A stretch of DNA of 64,000 nt from an uncultured Eubacteriales bacterium (GTDB lineage: Bacteria; Bacillota; Clostridia; Christensenellales; Aristaeellaceae). Of the stretch, positions 1 through 7,962 are shown one piece after another. Numbering within the stretch: the first letter of the stretch is position 1; every line of letters starts with the position of its first letter. The position numbers and the translations under genes are program-made. Location of the stretch: assembly GCA_902795275.1 (NCBI GenBank), contig CADBKQ010000011.1, positions 94,172 to 158,171 on the forward strand, in the 5' to 3' direction. The notes beneath the pieces were generated by a model that made no database searches, was not told where the DNA came from, and worked only from the letters and a program-made list of their open reading frames with translations.

Positions 1-2
1 TC

Positions 3-1151
3 ACCGCGAAATACGGCTTCAACATCGCCTTTGAGAACATCGTGGGCAACAACGTGGCGAACCTGCCCAGCGGCACGACCACCGTAACGGAATACCTGTT
101 CGACGTGTACAGCTGCTATCAGGTGCTGTTCGACCGGCTGCATTTCAGCAAGGAATGGGGCGCGGCAGCCACGCACTGGTGCGCCGACGTGACCTACCGC
201 AACTGCGAATGCAACCGGGCGGATTTCCACTACGGCGTGTATGGGAACAACCTGATCGAGAACTGCAAGTTCTTCGGCTATCCCGGCGTGGTCAGCATCG
301 GCTACGGCGACGGCACCGTGGCGGTGAAGCACTGCGCGTTCTGGAAGCGGGCGGAAGGTGCGCTGTATGACAACAGCGTTTTCAATTTCCGCGCCGACTT
401 CGCCATCATGTTCTCTGGCACGCTGATCGCCGAGGACAACACCATCCACCTGTACGACAAGGCGAACACGTCCTATGTGTGGTTCATCGCCTACCACGCC
501 TGGGCGGCGAAGGTGAACAACGTATCCCAGCCTTTGCTTTCCTTCGCGCCGACGATCTTTCCCACGATCCGGGCCAGGCGGAATATCCTGCGCTCCGAAG
601 CCAGTCATGCGGATTCGGACAAGGTCTCCGCTCTGCGCCTTTCCAACAGCAGCGCGACCACCATCGCCATCGGGCAGATCGACCTGGGCTTTGATTCCCT
701 GGCGCTGCAGACTGCGGTGGATACGGATTTCTCCGGGTTCAGCACAGCCAACGCCCTGCTGCGTCTGGAGAACGCGCGGTTCGCCGGTACCGCCTACGCG
801 GGCGTGATCGAGGCGGATGCCCTCAGCACATTCAACGCGCCGCTGGCGCTGGTGCGCCGCGTGTTCTCGCCCTTGCAGGCCATGCGGTGCGGCCTCGCCA
901 CCGTGACCTTTACCGCCAACGACACCCGCACAGCCACCGCTGACGTGGCGTTCCCAGCGCCCTTCCGCGACACGAACTACACCATCGTGCTCACGCCCAA
1001 ATCCGGCGACGGACGCTACCGCGTATTCATCGGATATGAAAACAAGCTGAGAAGCGGGTTCCGCATCTTCGCTATCGCCGACAACAACGAAGCCTTTCCC
1101 GTTGACCGGACCCTTGAAATCAGCTGGTTCTGCGTAGCCGAGAACGCCTGA
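3..1151 (+). CDS. Phage tail-spike/fibre-like protein, 3' part (5' end outside window)
   Basis: The frame is open from the left edge, so the N-terminus is missing; the first complete codon is at base 3 and the gene ends in TGA. The first half shows short strand-like stretches separated by Asn/Gly turns (for example GNNLIENCKFFGYPG), the look of a right-handed beta-helix as in phage tail spikes and pectate-lyase-like proteins. The last 80 or so residues (from about TFTANDTRTATADVAFP) resemble a compact C-terminal receptor-binding domain of tail fibres. No enzyme motif is seen. A cell-wall hydrolase follows directly, which supports a phage or phage-like origin. The family is inferred from overall look, not from a motif; a bacterial secreted beta-helix protein is the alternative. 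Confidence 0.55.
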   Translation, partial: TAKYGFNIAFENIVGNNVANLPSGTTTVTEYLFDVYSCYQVLFDRLHFSKEWGAAATHWCADVTYRNCECNRADFHYGVYGNNLIENCKFFGYPGVVSIGYGDGTVAVKHCAFWKRAEGALYDNSVFNFRADFAIMFSGTLIAEDNTIHLYDKANTSYVWFIAYHAWAAKVNNVSQPLLSFAPTIFPTIRARRNILRSEASHADSDKVSALRLSNSSATTIAIGQIDLGFDSLALQTAVDTDFSGFSTANALLRLENARFAGTAYAGVIEADALSTFNAPLALVRRVFSPLQAMRCGLATVTFTANDTRTATADVAFPAPFRDTNYTIVLTPKSGDGRYRVFIGYENKLRSGFRIFAIADNNEAFPVDRTLEISWFCVAENA

Positions 1152-1203
1152 AGCGAATACGCTGTATACAGGGGAAGCGCCCCCGGGAGGACAGTGATGA
1201 GAT

Positions 1204-2043
1204 ATGGTCACAGCACAGGGCCTGATTGAAAAATTTGAATATGCGCTCCATGACAGATGGGGCTACATCTGGGGCAAATACGGCCAGCTCTGGACGGAAG
1301 CCGATCAACAAAAGACGACGGACGAGATGGCTGAAAAATACGGCGGTCAATGGGTCGGCCATCATGTGGCGGACTGCTCCGGCCTGGGCTACTGGGCGTT
1401 CAAAGAGCTGGGCGGATATATTTTCCACGGCTCCAACACCATCTGGAACAAGTACGTAACGGATCGGAGCGAACTGAAAAACGGAGCGCGCACAGACGGA
1501 GAGCCTCTCCTTCCCGGTGATCCGGTCTTCCGGAAAAAAACGCAGGATGGGAAAATCAACCGCCACCACATCGGCTATTACGTGGGCGGCAACACCGTGA
1601 TCGAGGCCAGAGGCACGCAATACGGCGTAGTCACCAGCACGCTTTCGCGCTGGCATGAAACCGCTCACTGGCTGAACGTGGATTATGGAAACGGGGTCAT
1701 CTTCATGAAACTGCCAACCTTGCAATATGGAGCGTCGGGCAGCGACGTGAAAAAGCTGCAAACGCTGCTGAACGAAAACGGCGCGAATCTCGAGGCGGAC
1801 GGCAAATTCGGCGCCAAGACCGAAGCGGCCGTGAAGCGCTTCCAGGAACTCCACAGCCTGACCGCGGACGGAATCGTGGGCCGGAAAACCTGGGCAGCCC
1901 TGGAAGGAGCAAACCCGCAAGACGGAGAGCAGCCGGACAGCGGCGTCATTCCGGTTCACGCCGCCGATTTGGAAAAAGCATACCGGCAGGCGAAAGACGC
2001 GGCGGACACGCTGCGCGCGCTGCTGGAAAAGCACACCGGATAA
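1204..2043 (+). CDS. Endolysin: NlpC/P60-type peptidase with C-terminal peptidoglycan-binding domain
   Basis: A 279-residue cell-wall hydrolase with no signal peptide, as expected of a phage endolysin that needs a holin (none is visible). Residues 1-165 form an NlpC/P60-like domain: the nucleophile is probably Cys58 in the motif DCSGLGYWAF and the catalytic His is 121 or 122 in HHIGYYVGG. Residues 172-235 are a PG_binding_1 domain with the usual GSDVKKLQTLLN and DGIVGRKTW repeats. The C-terminal tail is charged and helical. The ATG at 1204 follows a GGGAGG about 13 bases upstream. A strong terminator follows, so the gene closes the module that begins with the tail-spike-like gene. Confidence 0.82.
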   Translation: MVTAQGLIEKFEYALHDRWGYIWGKYGQLWTEADQQKTTDEMAEKYGGQWVGHHVADCSGLGYWAFKELGGYIFHGSNTIWNKYVTDRSELKNGARTDGEPLLPGDPVFRKKTQDGKINRHHIGYYVGGNTVIEARGTQYGVVTSTLSRWHETAHWLNVDYGNGVIFMKLPTLQYGASGSDVKKLQTLLNENGANLEADGKFGAKTEAAVKRFQELHSLTADGIVGRKTWAALEGANPQDGEQPDSGVIPVHAADLEKAYRQAKDAADTLRALLEKHTG

Positions 2044-2057
2044 TCAACAGAAGCAAG

Positions 2058-2099
2058 CAGGGCTGTCGGGAAACCCGTTTTCCGGCAGCCCTGTTTTTT
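2058..2099 (+). terminator. Intrinsic terminator after the endolysin
   Basis: The arms CAGGGCTG.CGG.AAA and TTT.CCG.CAGCCCTG pair around a short CCCG loop and are followed by six T. It ends the tail-spike/endolysin unit. Confidence 0.88.
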
Positions 2100-2149
2100 C
2101 TAAGTTTTTCCAATGGCGCGAACATACAAAAAAGAAACCGGATCGTCGC

Positions 2150-2178
2150 TTGTTTCCCGGTTCAGGGCATGGTATAAT
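2150..2178 (+). promoter_or_regulatory. Sigma-A promoter with extended -10, for the DUF1846 gene
   Basis: TTGTTT (2150-2155), a 17-base spacer and TATAAT (2173-2178). TG at 2170-2171 one base before the -10 makes it an extended -10 promoter. It lies 56 bases before the DUF1846 start and separates that gene from the phage-like module. Confidence 0.75.
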
Positions 2179-2234
2179 TGACAGGTTGATTTGTGTTCCG
2201 CGTAACGATCGGGCTTTGAGGGAGGGAACGAAAG

Positions 2235-3716
2235 ATGCGCATCGGATTCGACCACGACAAATACACCGCCATGCAGTCGCAGCATATCCGGGAGAGGATC
2301 AGCCAGTTCGGCGGCAAGCTGTACCTGGAATTGGGCGGCAAGCTGTTCGACGACAACCACGCGTCCCGGGTGCTGCCAGGCTTCCGGCCGGACAGCAAAA
2401 TGTCCATGCTGCTGAATCTGAAGGACCAGGCCGAGCTGGTGATCGCCATCAACGCGGACGACATCGAGAAAAACAAGCTGCGCGGCGACCTGGGCATCAC
2501 CTACGACGCGGACGTGCTGCGGCTGATCGACTCGTTCCGCAACATTGGATTGTATGTGGGCAGCGTGGTCATCACCCGCTGGCAGGACCAGCATGCGGCG
2601 GTCAATTTCAAGGCGCGGCTGGAAGAACTAGGCATTCGGGTCTACCGCCATTATCCTATCGAGGGCTACCCCTATAACGTGAAGCTGATCGTGAGCGAGG
2701 ACGGCTTTGGCCGCAATGAATATATCGAAACCAGCCGCCCGCTGGTGCTGGTGACGGCCCCCGGCCCTGGCAGCGGCAAAATGGCCACCTGCCTGAGCCA
2801 GCTTTACCAGGAACACAGCCGCGGCATCAACGCGGGCTACGCCAAGTTTGAAACCTTCCCCATCTGGAACCTGCCCCTCAAGCATCCCGTGAACCTGGCC
2901 TACGAAGCCGCCACCGCCGACCTGGACGACGTGAACATGATCGACCCCTTCCACCTGGAAGCCTACGGCGAAACGACCATCAATTACAACCGGGACATCG
3001 AGATCTTCCCCGTCCTCAACGCGCTGTTTGAGTATATTTACGGCGAATCCCCCTACAAATCCCCCACGGACATGGGCGTGAACATGGTGGGCAACTGCAT
3101 CATCGACGATCAGGCCTGCCGCGACGCCGCCTGCCAGGAGATCATCCGCCGCTATTACACCGCCCGCTGCGGCGTGCGCACAGGGCGCGCGGAAGCCCAC
3201 GAGGTGGAAAAGCTGCAGGCGCTGCTGCAATCCATGCACCTGACGGACGACGACCGGCCGGTGATCGGCGCGGCAAGGGCACGGGCGGAAGCTACCGGCG
3301 CGCCCGCCCTGGCCATTCAATTGCCCGACGGCCAGATCATTACCGGCAAGACCAGCGACCTGCTGGGCCCCTCCGCGGCCGCGGTAATGAACGCGGTGAA
3401 AGCCCTGGGCGGCATCGAAAAGAGCCTGCACCTGATTTCCCCCTCCGTCATCGAGCCCATCCAGACCCTGAAATGCCAATACCTGGGCAACCACAACCCC
3501 CGCCTGCATTCCGATGAAATCCTGGTGGCCCTGTCCATCTGCGCCGCCACCGACCCGAACGCCGCGCTGGCCATGGCCCAGCTCAAAAAGCTGGAGGGCT
3601 GCGAGGCCCACTCCACCGTCATCCTTTCTTCCGTGGACGAAAACATCTTCCGCCGCCTCAAGATCAACCTTACCTGCGACCCCCAGTACCAGACCGCGAA
3701 GCTGTATCATCCCTGA
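2235..3716 (+). CDS. DUF1846 (UPF0371) family protein
   Basis: A 493-residue protein recognisable over its whole length as DUF1846, a family common in Firmicutes and Actinobacteria whose biochemical role is not established. Conserved marks are the N-terminal MRIGFDHDKYTAMQS, the phosphate-loop-like APGPGSGKMAT at residues 175-185, and the central GETTINYNRDIEIFP block. The length matches the family norm of about 490-510. The start is supported by GGAGG ten bases upstream. It is a single-gene unit between its own promoter and a hairpin terminator. A cytosolic, nucleotide-binding role is suggested only by the P-loop-like motif. Confidence 0.9.
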   Translation: MRIGFDHDKYTAMQSQHIRERISQFGGKLYLELGGKLFDDNHASRVLPGFRPDSKMSMLLNLKDQAELVIAINADDIEKNKLRGDLGITYDADVLRLIDSFRNIGLYVGSVVITRWQDQHAAVNFKARLEELGIRVYRHYPIEGYPYNVKLIVSEDGFGRNEYIETSRPLVLVTAPGPGSGKMATCLSQLYQEHSRGINAGYAKFETFPIWNLPLKHPVNLAYEAATADLDDVNMIDPFHLEAYGETTINYNRDIEIFPVLNALFEYIYGESPYKSPTDMGVNMVGNCIIDDQACRDAACQEIIRRYYTARCGVRTGRAEAHEVEKLQALLQSMHLTDDDRPVIGAARARAEATGAPALAIQLPDGQIITGKTSDLLGPSAAAVMNAVKALGGIEKSLHLISPSVIEPIQTLKCQYLGNHNPRLHSDEILVALSICAATDPNAALAMAQLKKLEGCEAHSTVILSSVDENIFRRLKINLTCDPQYQTAKLYHP

Positions 3717-3777
3717 TTCAGCCCAGCAGAACAAACGCATGAATGATCAAACTGTAAAGGATTACGAAAACATCTTC

Positions 3778-3808
3778 AAACGCGGTTTGTAACAGCGCCG
3801 CGTTTTTT
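3778..3808 (+). terminator. Intrinsic terminator after the DUF1846 gene
   Basis: AAACGCGG and CCGCGTTT pair around a 12-base loop, followed by a run of T. Confidence 0.75.
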
Positions 3809-3917
3809 CATATTTATTTTTCTGACAAATTCCGCTCAATCCCTTGCATTTCTGCCCCAACAGGCATACAATATGAAATTGCGCCAAGGCGCAAACCAAG
3901 CGAAAGGAAGAGGAATC

Positions 3918-4259
3918 ATGCAGGTATTCGTATTCGTGCTGAACCGGACGGAGCATCTGGAGCACTTATTGCAGGAATTTTCCGATCAGGGATTGCGGGG
4001 AGCCACCGTGCTGGAGAGCCGGGGCATGGCCCGCATTCTGCACACCGAGGATGAAATGCCCATCTTCTACGGTCTGCGCGCCATCATGGAGCCCGAGCAC
4101 CGCAGCAGCAAAACCATCTTCATGGTGCTGCCCGACGAGCAGGTGGACAAGGCGCGGAAGATCGTCAATCAGGTGACGGGCGGCTTGGACGTGCCCGACA
4201 GCGGCATCATGTTCGCCATGCCGCTCACTATGGTGGAAGGACTGGAAAAGAAGAAATGA
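3918..4259 (+). CDS. PII-like (GlnB superfamily) small sensor protein coupled to an antiporter
   Basis: A 113-residue protein with the beta-alpha-beta-beta-alpha-beta pattern of PII proteins: strand MQVFVFVLNR, helix EHLEHLLQEFSDQGLRG, strand ATVLESRGMARIL, then IFMVLPDEQVDKARKIVNQVT and the end VPDSGIMFAMPLTMVEG, which parallels the KIGDGKIFV-type end of GlnB. The T-loop region is short and lacks the uridylylated Tyr motif of classical GlnB, so this is a PII-like protein and not a nitrogen regulator proper. The ATG at 3918 follows AAGGAAGAGG; an upstream in-frame ATG at 3873 has no ribosome binding site. Its stop overlaps the antiporter start (ATGA), so it probably controls that transporter, as SbtB does for SbtA in cyanobacteria. 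The ligand is unknown. Confidence 0.8.
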   Translation: MQVFVFVLNRTEHLEHLLQEFSDQGLRGATVLESRGMARILHTEDEMPIFYGLRAIMEPEHRSSKTIFMVLPDEQVDKARKIVNQVTGGLDVPDSGIMFAMPLTMVEGLEKKK

Positions 4260-5425
4260 ACACACTGCTGCTTGTCGGCATTACGATGATGGCCGGCCTG
4301 ATCATGAGCCGCGCCGCGAAACTTGTCAAACTTCCCAATGTGACCGCCTTCCTGGTGGCGGGCCTGATCATCGGCCCCTGCGTGGCGGGCATCATCTCCC
4401 GCGAGCAGGCGGAGTCCATGGGCATCATTTCCGAAGCGGCCCTGGGCTTCATCGCCTATTCCATCGGCGGGGAATTCAAGCTGAGCTACCTGAAAAAGAT
4501 CGGCAAAGCGCCGTTGACCATCACCTTCTTCCAAGGAATGATGACCGCTGTGTGCGTGGACGTGGGCCTGATCCTGTTTGGCGTCGACGTGCCCCTGGCC
4601 CTGCTGCTGGGCGCCATTGGCCTGGCCACCGCTCCCGCTGCCACCCTGATGGTGGTGCGTCAGTACAAGGCCGACGGCCCTGTGACCCAGATGCTGCTGC
4701 CCGTGGTCGCCATGGACGACGCCCTGGGCCTGATGGTGTTCAGCATTTCCGCCGCCGTCGCTCAGGGGATGCTGGGCGGGGAAGTCACTATATCCAGCAT
4801 GCTGCTGACGCCCCTCATCGAGATCGTGGGCAGCTTCGCCCTCGGCGCGGCGCTGGGCTGGCTGCTGGCCTTCGGCGCGCGGTTCTTTGCCAGCCGGGGC
4901 AACAAGCTGGCCCTGTCCATCGCCCTGGTGCTGGCGGGCGTGGGCCTGTGCGACATTCTGAACCTGTCCTCCCTGCTGGTGTGCATGATGATCGGCGCGA
5001 TGATGGTGAACCTGAGCCAGCAGCGGGAAGTGCTGATCGAGCAGTGCAACCGCTTCACCCCGCCGCTGTTCCTGCTGTTCTTCGTGCTTTCCGGCGCGGA
5101 TCTGGATCTGTCCGTGCTGCCCAGCGTGGGCCTCATCGGCGTGGCGTACCTGGTGCTGCGCTCCATCGGCAAGTGGGGCGGCGCCTGGCTGGGCGCTGTG
5201 TGCGTGAAAGCGGATAAGCACATCCGCCATTATCTGGGCCTGACCCTGCTGCCCCAGGCCGGCGTCGCCATCGGTATGGCCGCGCTGGTGTCCGCCCGCT
5301 TCCCTACTCTGGGAGCCCAGGTGAACACCATCGTGCTGGCTGGCGTGCTGGTGTTTGAACTCGTCGGCCCGGTGATCACCAAGATCGCCCTCACCAAGGC
5401 CGGAGAAATCCCCGCTGCGAAATAA
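4256..5425 (+). CDS. CPA2-type cation:proton antiporter (Kef/NhaS-like membrane domain)
   Basis: A 389-residue integral membrane protein with about 12 hydrophobic segments and no cytosolic RCK/TrkA domain. It carries the CPA2 signatures: TAPAAT at residues 125-130 and the ion-binding double aspartate in VAMDDALGLM (Asp154-Asp155). The family exchanges Na+ or K+ for H+. Translation starts inside the stop codon of the PII-like gene, so the two are co-produced. The missing cytosolic regulatory domain may be replaced in trans by the PII-like partner; this is an inference from gene order. A long hairpin terminator follows. Confidence 0.88.
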   Translation: MNTLLLVGITMMAGLIMSRAAKLVKLPNVTAFLVAGLIIGPCVAGIISREQAESMGIISEAALGFIAYSIGGEFKLSYLKKIGKAPLTITFFQGMMTAVCVDVGLILFGVDVPLALLLGAIGLATAPAATLMVVRQYKADGPVTQMLLPVVAMDDALGLMVFSISAAVAQGMLGGEVTISSMLLTPLIEIVGSFALGAALGWLLAFGARFFASRGNKLALSIALVLAGVGLCDILNLSSLLVCMMIGAMMVNLSQQREVLIEQCNRFTPPLFLLFFVLSGADLDLSVLPSVGLIGVAYLVLRSIGKWGGAWLGAVCVKADKHIRHYLGLTLLPQAGVAIGMAALVSARFPTLGAQVNTIVLAGVLVFELVGPVITKIALTKAGEIPAAK

Positions 5426-5432
5426 CTTCATC

Positions 5433-5491
5433 AGCTCCCTCTGAAGCCCGCCGGGTTTTCCGGTGGTTCTTCGGAGGGAGCTTCTCTTTTT
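5433..5491 (+). terminator. Strong intrinsic terminator after the antiporter gene
   Basis: AGCTCCCTCTGAAG pairs with CTTCGGAGGGAGCT (one G:T pair) with further pairing inside (CCGCCGG/CCGGTGG), followed by TCTCTTTTTT. Confidence 0.88.
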
Positions 5492-5549
5492 TCAAACTTA
5501 ATATCTTTTTGCGCCCGTTTTCGTTACGATTTAGGGAACGGGGAGTTTT

Positions 5550-5594
5550 CTGGGGGGAACCATTCTTTGGCATCCAAAGAATGGTTCCCCCCAG
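5550..5594. repeat. Palindromic repeat, copy A
   Basis: Perfect 21-base arms CTGGGGGGAACCATTCTTTGG and their complement around CAT. The flank CCCCCTTCCAAGAAAG reappears, inverted, beside copy B about 90 bases on. A third copy is at 45573. The arms differ between copies by paired changes (CATTC versus CGCTC), so base pairing is conserved while sequence drifts. Confidence 0.8.
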
Positions 5595-5683
5595 ACCCCC
5601 TTCCAAGAAAGCAAAATAATATCATTTCGTATTCTCGAATATTTGTTGAAAATGTTTCCATGATTGTCTTTCTCGGAAGGGGC

Positions 5684-5726
5684 CTGGGGGAACCGCTCTT
5701 TGGACGACAAAGAGCGGTTCCCCCAG
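5684..5726. repeat. Palindromic repeat, copy B (inverted relative to copy A)
   Basis: Perfect 19-base arms CTGGGGGAACCGCTCTTTG and complement around GACGA. Its outer flank CTTTCTCGGAAGGGGC is the reverse complement of the sequence to the right of copy A, so A and B face each other across about 90 AT-rich bases. Together they fill the 5492-5757 gap; no gene is seen there. Confidence 0.8.
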
Positions 5727-5757
5727 AGAACGGACTGCAAAAAATCAGCGGGAAAAA

Positions 5758-5786
5758 TTGATAAATCACCGTCATTGTAGTATAAT
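5758..5786 (+). promoter_or_regulatory. Sigma-A promoter for the methionine-sulfoxide repair operon
   Basis: TTGATA (5758-5763), 17 bases, TATAAT (5781-5786), 37 bases before the fRMsr start. Confidence 0.8.
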
Positions 5787-5823
5787 AAAAAAGTATTTCT
5801 TTGAAGGACGGAGGCGAAGGCGG

Positions 5824-6285
5824 ATGGACTACGGGATGCTGTGCGCCCAAGCGCGGTCGCTGGCGGAGGCGGAAGGCTGGTACGTGGCCCTGATGGCGAA
5901 CGCTTCCGCGCTGCTGTGGGAAGCCTTGCCGGACATCAACTGGGCCGGGTTCTATATCGTCCGGGACGGCGCGCTGACCCTGGGGCCGTTCCAGGGGAAA
6001 ACCGCCTGCATCCGCATTCCGAAGGAAAAAGGCGTCTGCGGCGCGGCGTGGCGGGAAAACAAAACCCTGCTGGTGCCGGATGTGCATGCGTTTCCCGGAC
6101 ACATCGCCTGCGACTGCGCCTCCAACGCGGAGATCGTCGTTCCCCTGCGCGATAAAAAAGGCGAAGTCAAAGCCGTGCTGGACATTGACAGCCCCACCCT
6201 GAACCGGTTCACGGAAGCGGACAAAACGGGACTGGAAGAATTCGCCCGCGTGATCGAGCGGGCCATGAAGGGATTGGAAGCATGA
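5824..6285 (+). CDS. msrC: Free methionine-(R)-sulfoxide reductase (GAF-domain fRMsr)
   Basis: A 153-residue single GAF-domain enzyme that reduces free methionine-(R)-sulfoxide with thioredoxin. The three signature cysteines are present in IPKEKGVCGAAW, and in VPDVHAFPGHIACDCASNAE, the strongest hallmark of the family. The ATG at 5824 has GGAGG nine bases upstream; the frame is open further up to 5758 but that start would fall on the promoter. Its stop overlaps the msrA start by ATGA, so both enzymes are made together: this one clears free Met-R-O while MsrA handles the S form. It sits just downstream of a clear promoter. Confidence 0.9.
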   Translation: MDYGMLCAQARSLAEAEGWYVALMANASALLWEALPDINWAGFYIVRDGALTLGPFQGKTACIRIPKEKGVCGAAWRENKTLLVPDVHAFPGHIACDCASNAEIVVPLRDKKGEVKAVLDIDSPTLNRFTEADKTGLEEFARVIERAMKGLEA

Positions 6286-6752
6286 AAACCATTTATCTGG
6301 CGGGCGGCTGCTTCTGGGGCTGCCAAAAGTATTTTGACCTGATGGACGGCGTGAAGGAAACCGAAGTGGGCTACGCCAACGGGCCGACGGCAAACCCCAC
6401 GTATGAGCAGGTGAAAAGCCACGCGGGCCACGCGGAAACCGTGCGGGTGGTGTACGATCCCGCCGTGCTGCCGCTGCCCGAACTGCTGCGCCGCTATTTC
6501 CAAGTGATCGACCCCACGGCGGTGAACCACCAGGGCGGGGACTTTGGCATCCAGTACCGCACCGGGATTTATTACGCGGACGAAGCCGACGCGCCTGTTA
6601 TCACGAATGCGCTGAACGAGCTGGCGAAACAGTACGACAAGCCGCTGGCCGTGGAGAACAAACCGCTGGAAAACTTCTATTCCGCCGAGGAATACCATCA
6701 AAAGTACCTGGAAAAGCATCCGGACGGATACTGCCATATCCGTTTTGAATGA
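6282..6752 (+). CDS. msrA: Peptide-methionine (S)-S-oxide reductase MsrA
   Basis: A 156-residue MsrA with the catalytic GGCFWGC motif at residues 8-14 (nucleophilic Cys10) and conserved blocks GYANG, HAETVRVVYDP, FGIQYRTGIYY and YHQKYLEK. It reduces methionine-S-sulfoxide in proteins and free form in the cytosol. The protein ends YCHIRFE, so it is the short form without a fused MsrB domain. The start overlaps the fRMsr stop (ATGA), and the next gene follows after 22 bases with its own AAGGAGG. The neighbours suggest an oxidative-damage repair operon. Confidence 0.95.
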   Translation: MKTIYLAGGCFWGCQKYFDLMDGVKETEVGYANGPTANPTYEQVKSHAGHAETVRVVYDPAVLPLPELLRRYFQVIDPTAVNHQGGDFGIQYRTGIYYADEADAPVITNALNELAKQYDKPLAVENKPLENFYSAEEYHQKYLEKHPDGYCHIRFE

Positions 6753-6774
6753 CCCGATGCAAGGAGGAAAATCC

Positions 6775-7749
6775 ATGAAACGGTTCTTATGTGTTTTGCT
6801 GCTGCTGGCGCTGCTGCCGGTGAGCGCCCTGGCGGATGATCCCCTGCCCGAACAGCTGACCCTGGCCCCCGGCGAAAGCCGGAGCTTCGAGCTGCCCTTC
6901 CGGGGCTATTGGGACAGCGAAGACCCCGACGTGGCCAACGGCAGCGGCAACGTGATCACCGCCTATGAAGAAGGCTGCACCGTGCTGTCGCTGACCAGCA
7001 AAAGCGGTATGGAATTCCAGGTGGAGGTGGAAGTGATCGGCGAAGACGCTCCCTCCGCCGCTGAACCGGAAGCGGACGACAGCGTACCCGCATTGATCCG
7101 CAAAGCCATTGAGATCGGCATTCAGGAATGGCGGGAAAACCTGGGCAGCGCCCTGCCCCGCAGCGACAGCAACAAGCCCGCCAAGGGCAACAAGTACACC
7201 GTCTGGTGGGGCTATGACTGCGGCTGGTGCGGTGCGTTCGCCAACTACTGCATGGACACCGCAGGCGTGCCGCTGGAGCCCTCGGATACCTACAAGAAGC
7301 TAAAGCCCCTGGGCAACGGCGATCCCCACGGCGTGCGGGAAGCCGCGGTGCCCAAGCTGGACACCGGCTTTTCCAACATGGACCGCGTGACCCAGGATGA
7401 CCCGCGGCCCGGCTATCTGGTGATCTACGGCCGCCGGGACAGCAAGAGCAGCAACGGCAGCAAAGTTTCCGCCTACGCCTTCGTACATGTGGGCATCGTG
7501 ACCGCGGTGGAGGATTTGGGCGGCGGCAAGTTCCTGATTTCCACCGTGGAGGGCAACCTGTCCAATCGCATCAAGCGCTTCACCTACGTTTACGATTCCA
7601 ATTCCCCCGCCAACAAGAACAAGCCCGACATCAAGGCCAACCTGAACATGTCCCCCGCGCCAGACAGTGTTCCCCGGGAACCGGACATCCAGTATGAGCC
7701 GCACCAGGCTACCTGGTATGTCACCGAGTTCTGCCGCACCTGGTATTAA
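6775..7749 (+). CDS. Secreted CHAP-domain (cysteine peptidase/amidase-like) protein
   Basis: A 324-residue exported protein. The signal peptide is MKRFLCVLLLLALLPVSALAD, with cleavage after ALA. Residues about 25-85 look like a bacterial Ig-like domain (LAPGESRSFELPFRGYW...). Residues about 105-280 match a CHAP domain: catalytic Cys in DCGWCGAFANYC and His in AFVHVGIVTAVED, followed by STVEGNLS. CHAP enzymes cleave peptidoglycan stem peptides or cross-bridges, so a wall-remodelling role is likely. The start at 6775 is preceded by AAGGAGG; an upstream in-frame ATG at 6745 lies inside msrA. It probably shares the msr transcript and ends at a terminator. Confidence 0.8.
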   Translation: MKRFLCVLLLLALLPVSALADDPLPEQLTLAPGESRSFELPFRGYWDSEDPDVANGSGNVITAYEEGCTVLSLTSKSGMEFQVEVEVIGEDAPSAAEPEADDSVPALIRKAIEIGIQEWRENLGSALPRSDSNKPAKGNKYTVWWGYDCGWCGAFANYCMDTAGVPLEPSDTYKKLKPLGNGDPHGVREAAVPKLDTGFSNMDRVTQDDPRPGYLVIYGRRDSKSSNGSKVSAYAFVHVGIVTAVEDLGGGKFLISTVEGNLSNRIKRFTYVYDSNSPANKNKPDIKANLNMSPAPDSVPREPDIQYEPHQATWYVTEFCRTWY

Positions 7750-7761
7750 TACGATTCCCGA

Positions 7762-7791
7762 AACGGAGCCCAAAATACGGCTCCGTTTTTT
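7762..7791 (+). terminator. Intrinsic terminator after the CHAP gene
   Basis: AACGGAGCC pairs with GGCTCCGTT around CAAAATAC, followed by TTTT. Confidence 0.88.
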
Positions 7792-7839
7792 CAAGGGCCC
7801 GGCTTAACCAAGGCAAAAACAATAAGAATACATGATTGA

Positions 7840-7854
7840 ATGAATATTATTCAT
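7840..7854. promoter_or_regulatory. ArgR-like operator (ARG box) upstream of argC
   Basis: ATGAATATTATTCAT is a 7-base inverted repeat around one T and fits the ArgR/AhrC consensus (TGAAT-AT core-ATTCA). A second weaker box, TGCATAAATATGTA (7884-7897), lies inside the promoter spacer. Two boxes at and upstream of the promoter suit arginine-dependent repression of the downstream arg genes. Confidence 0.65.
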
Positions 7855-7872
7855 GAATGAACCGAATAAACC

Positions 7873-7901
7873 TTGACAATAATTGCATAAATATGTATAA
7901 T
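7873..7901 (+). promoter_or_regulatory. Sigma-A promoter of the arginine operon
   Basis: TTGACA (7873-7878), 17 bases, TATAAT (7896-7901). A near-consensus promoter overlapped by a possible ARG box, consistent with strong but repressible expression. Confidence 0.88.
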
Positions 7902-7962
7902 ATGCGTACCCCTTCCGCTTCTCGGACAAGGGGCAGCGCTTGAAGCAAAGGAAACGAACGAC

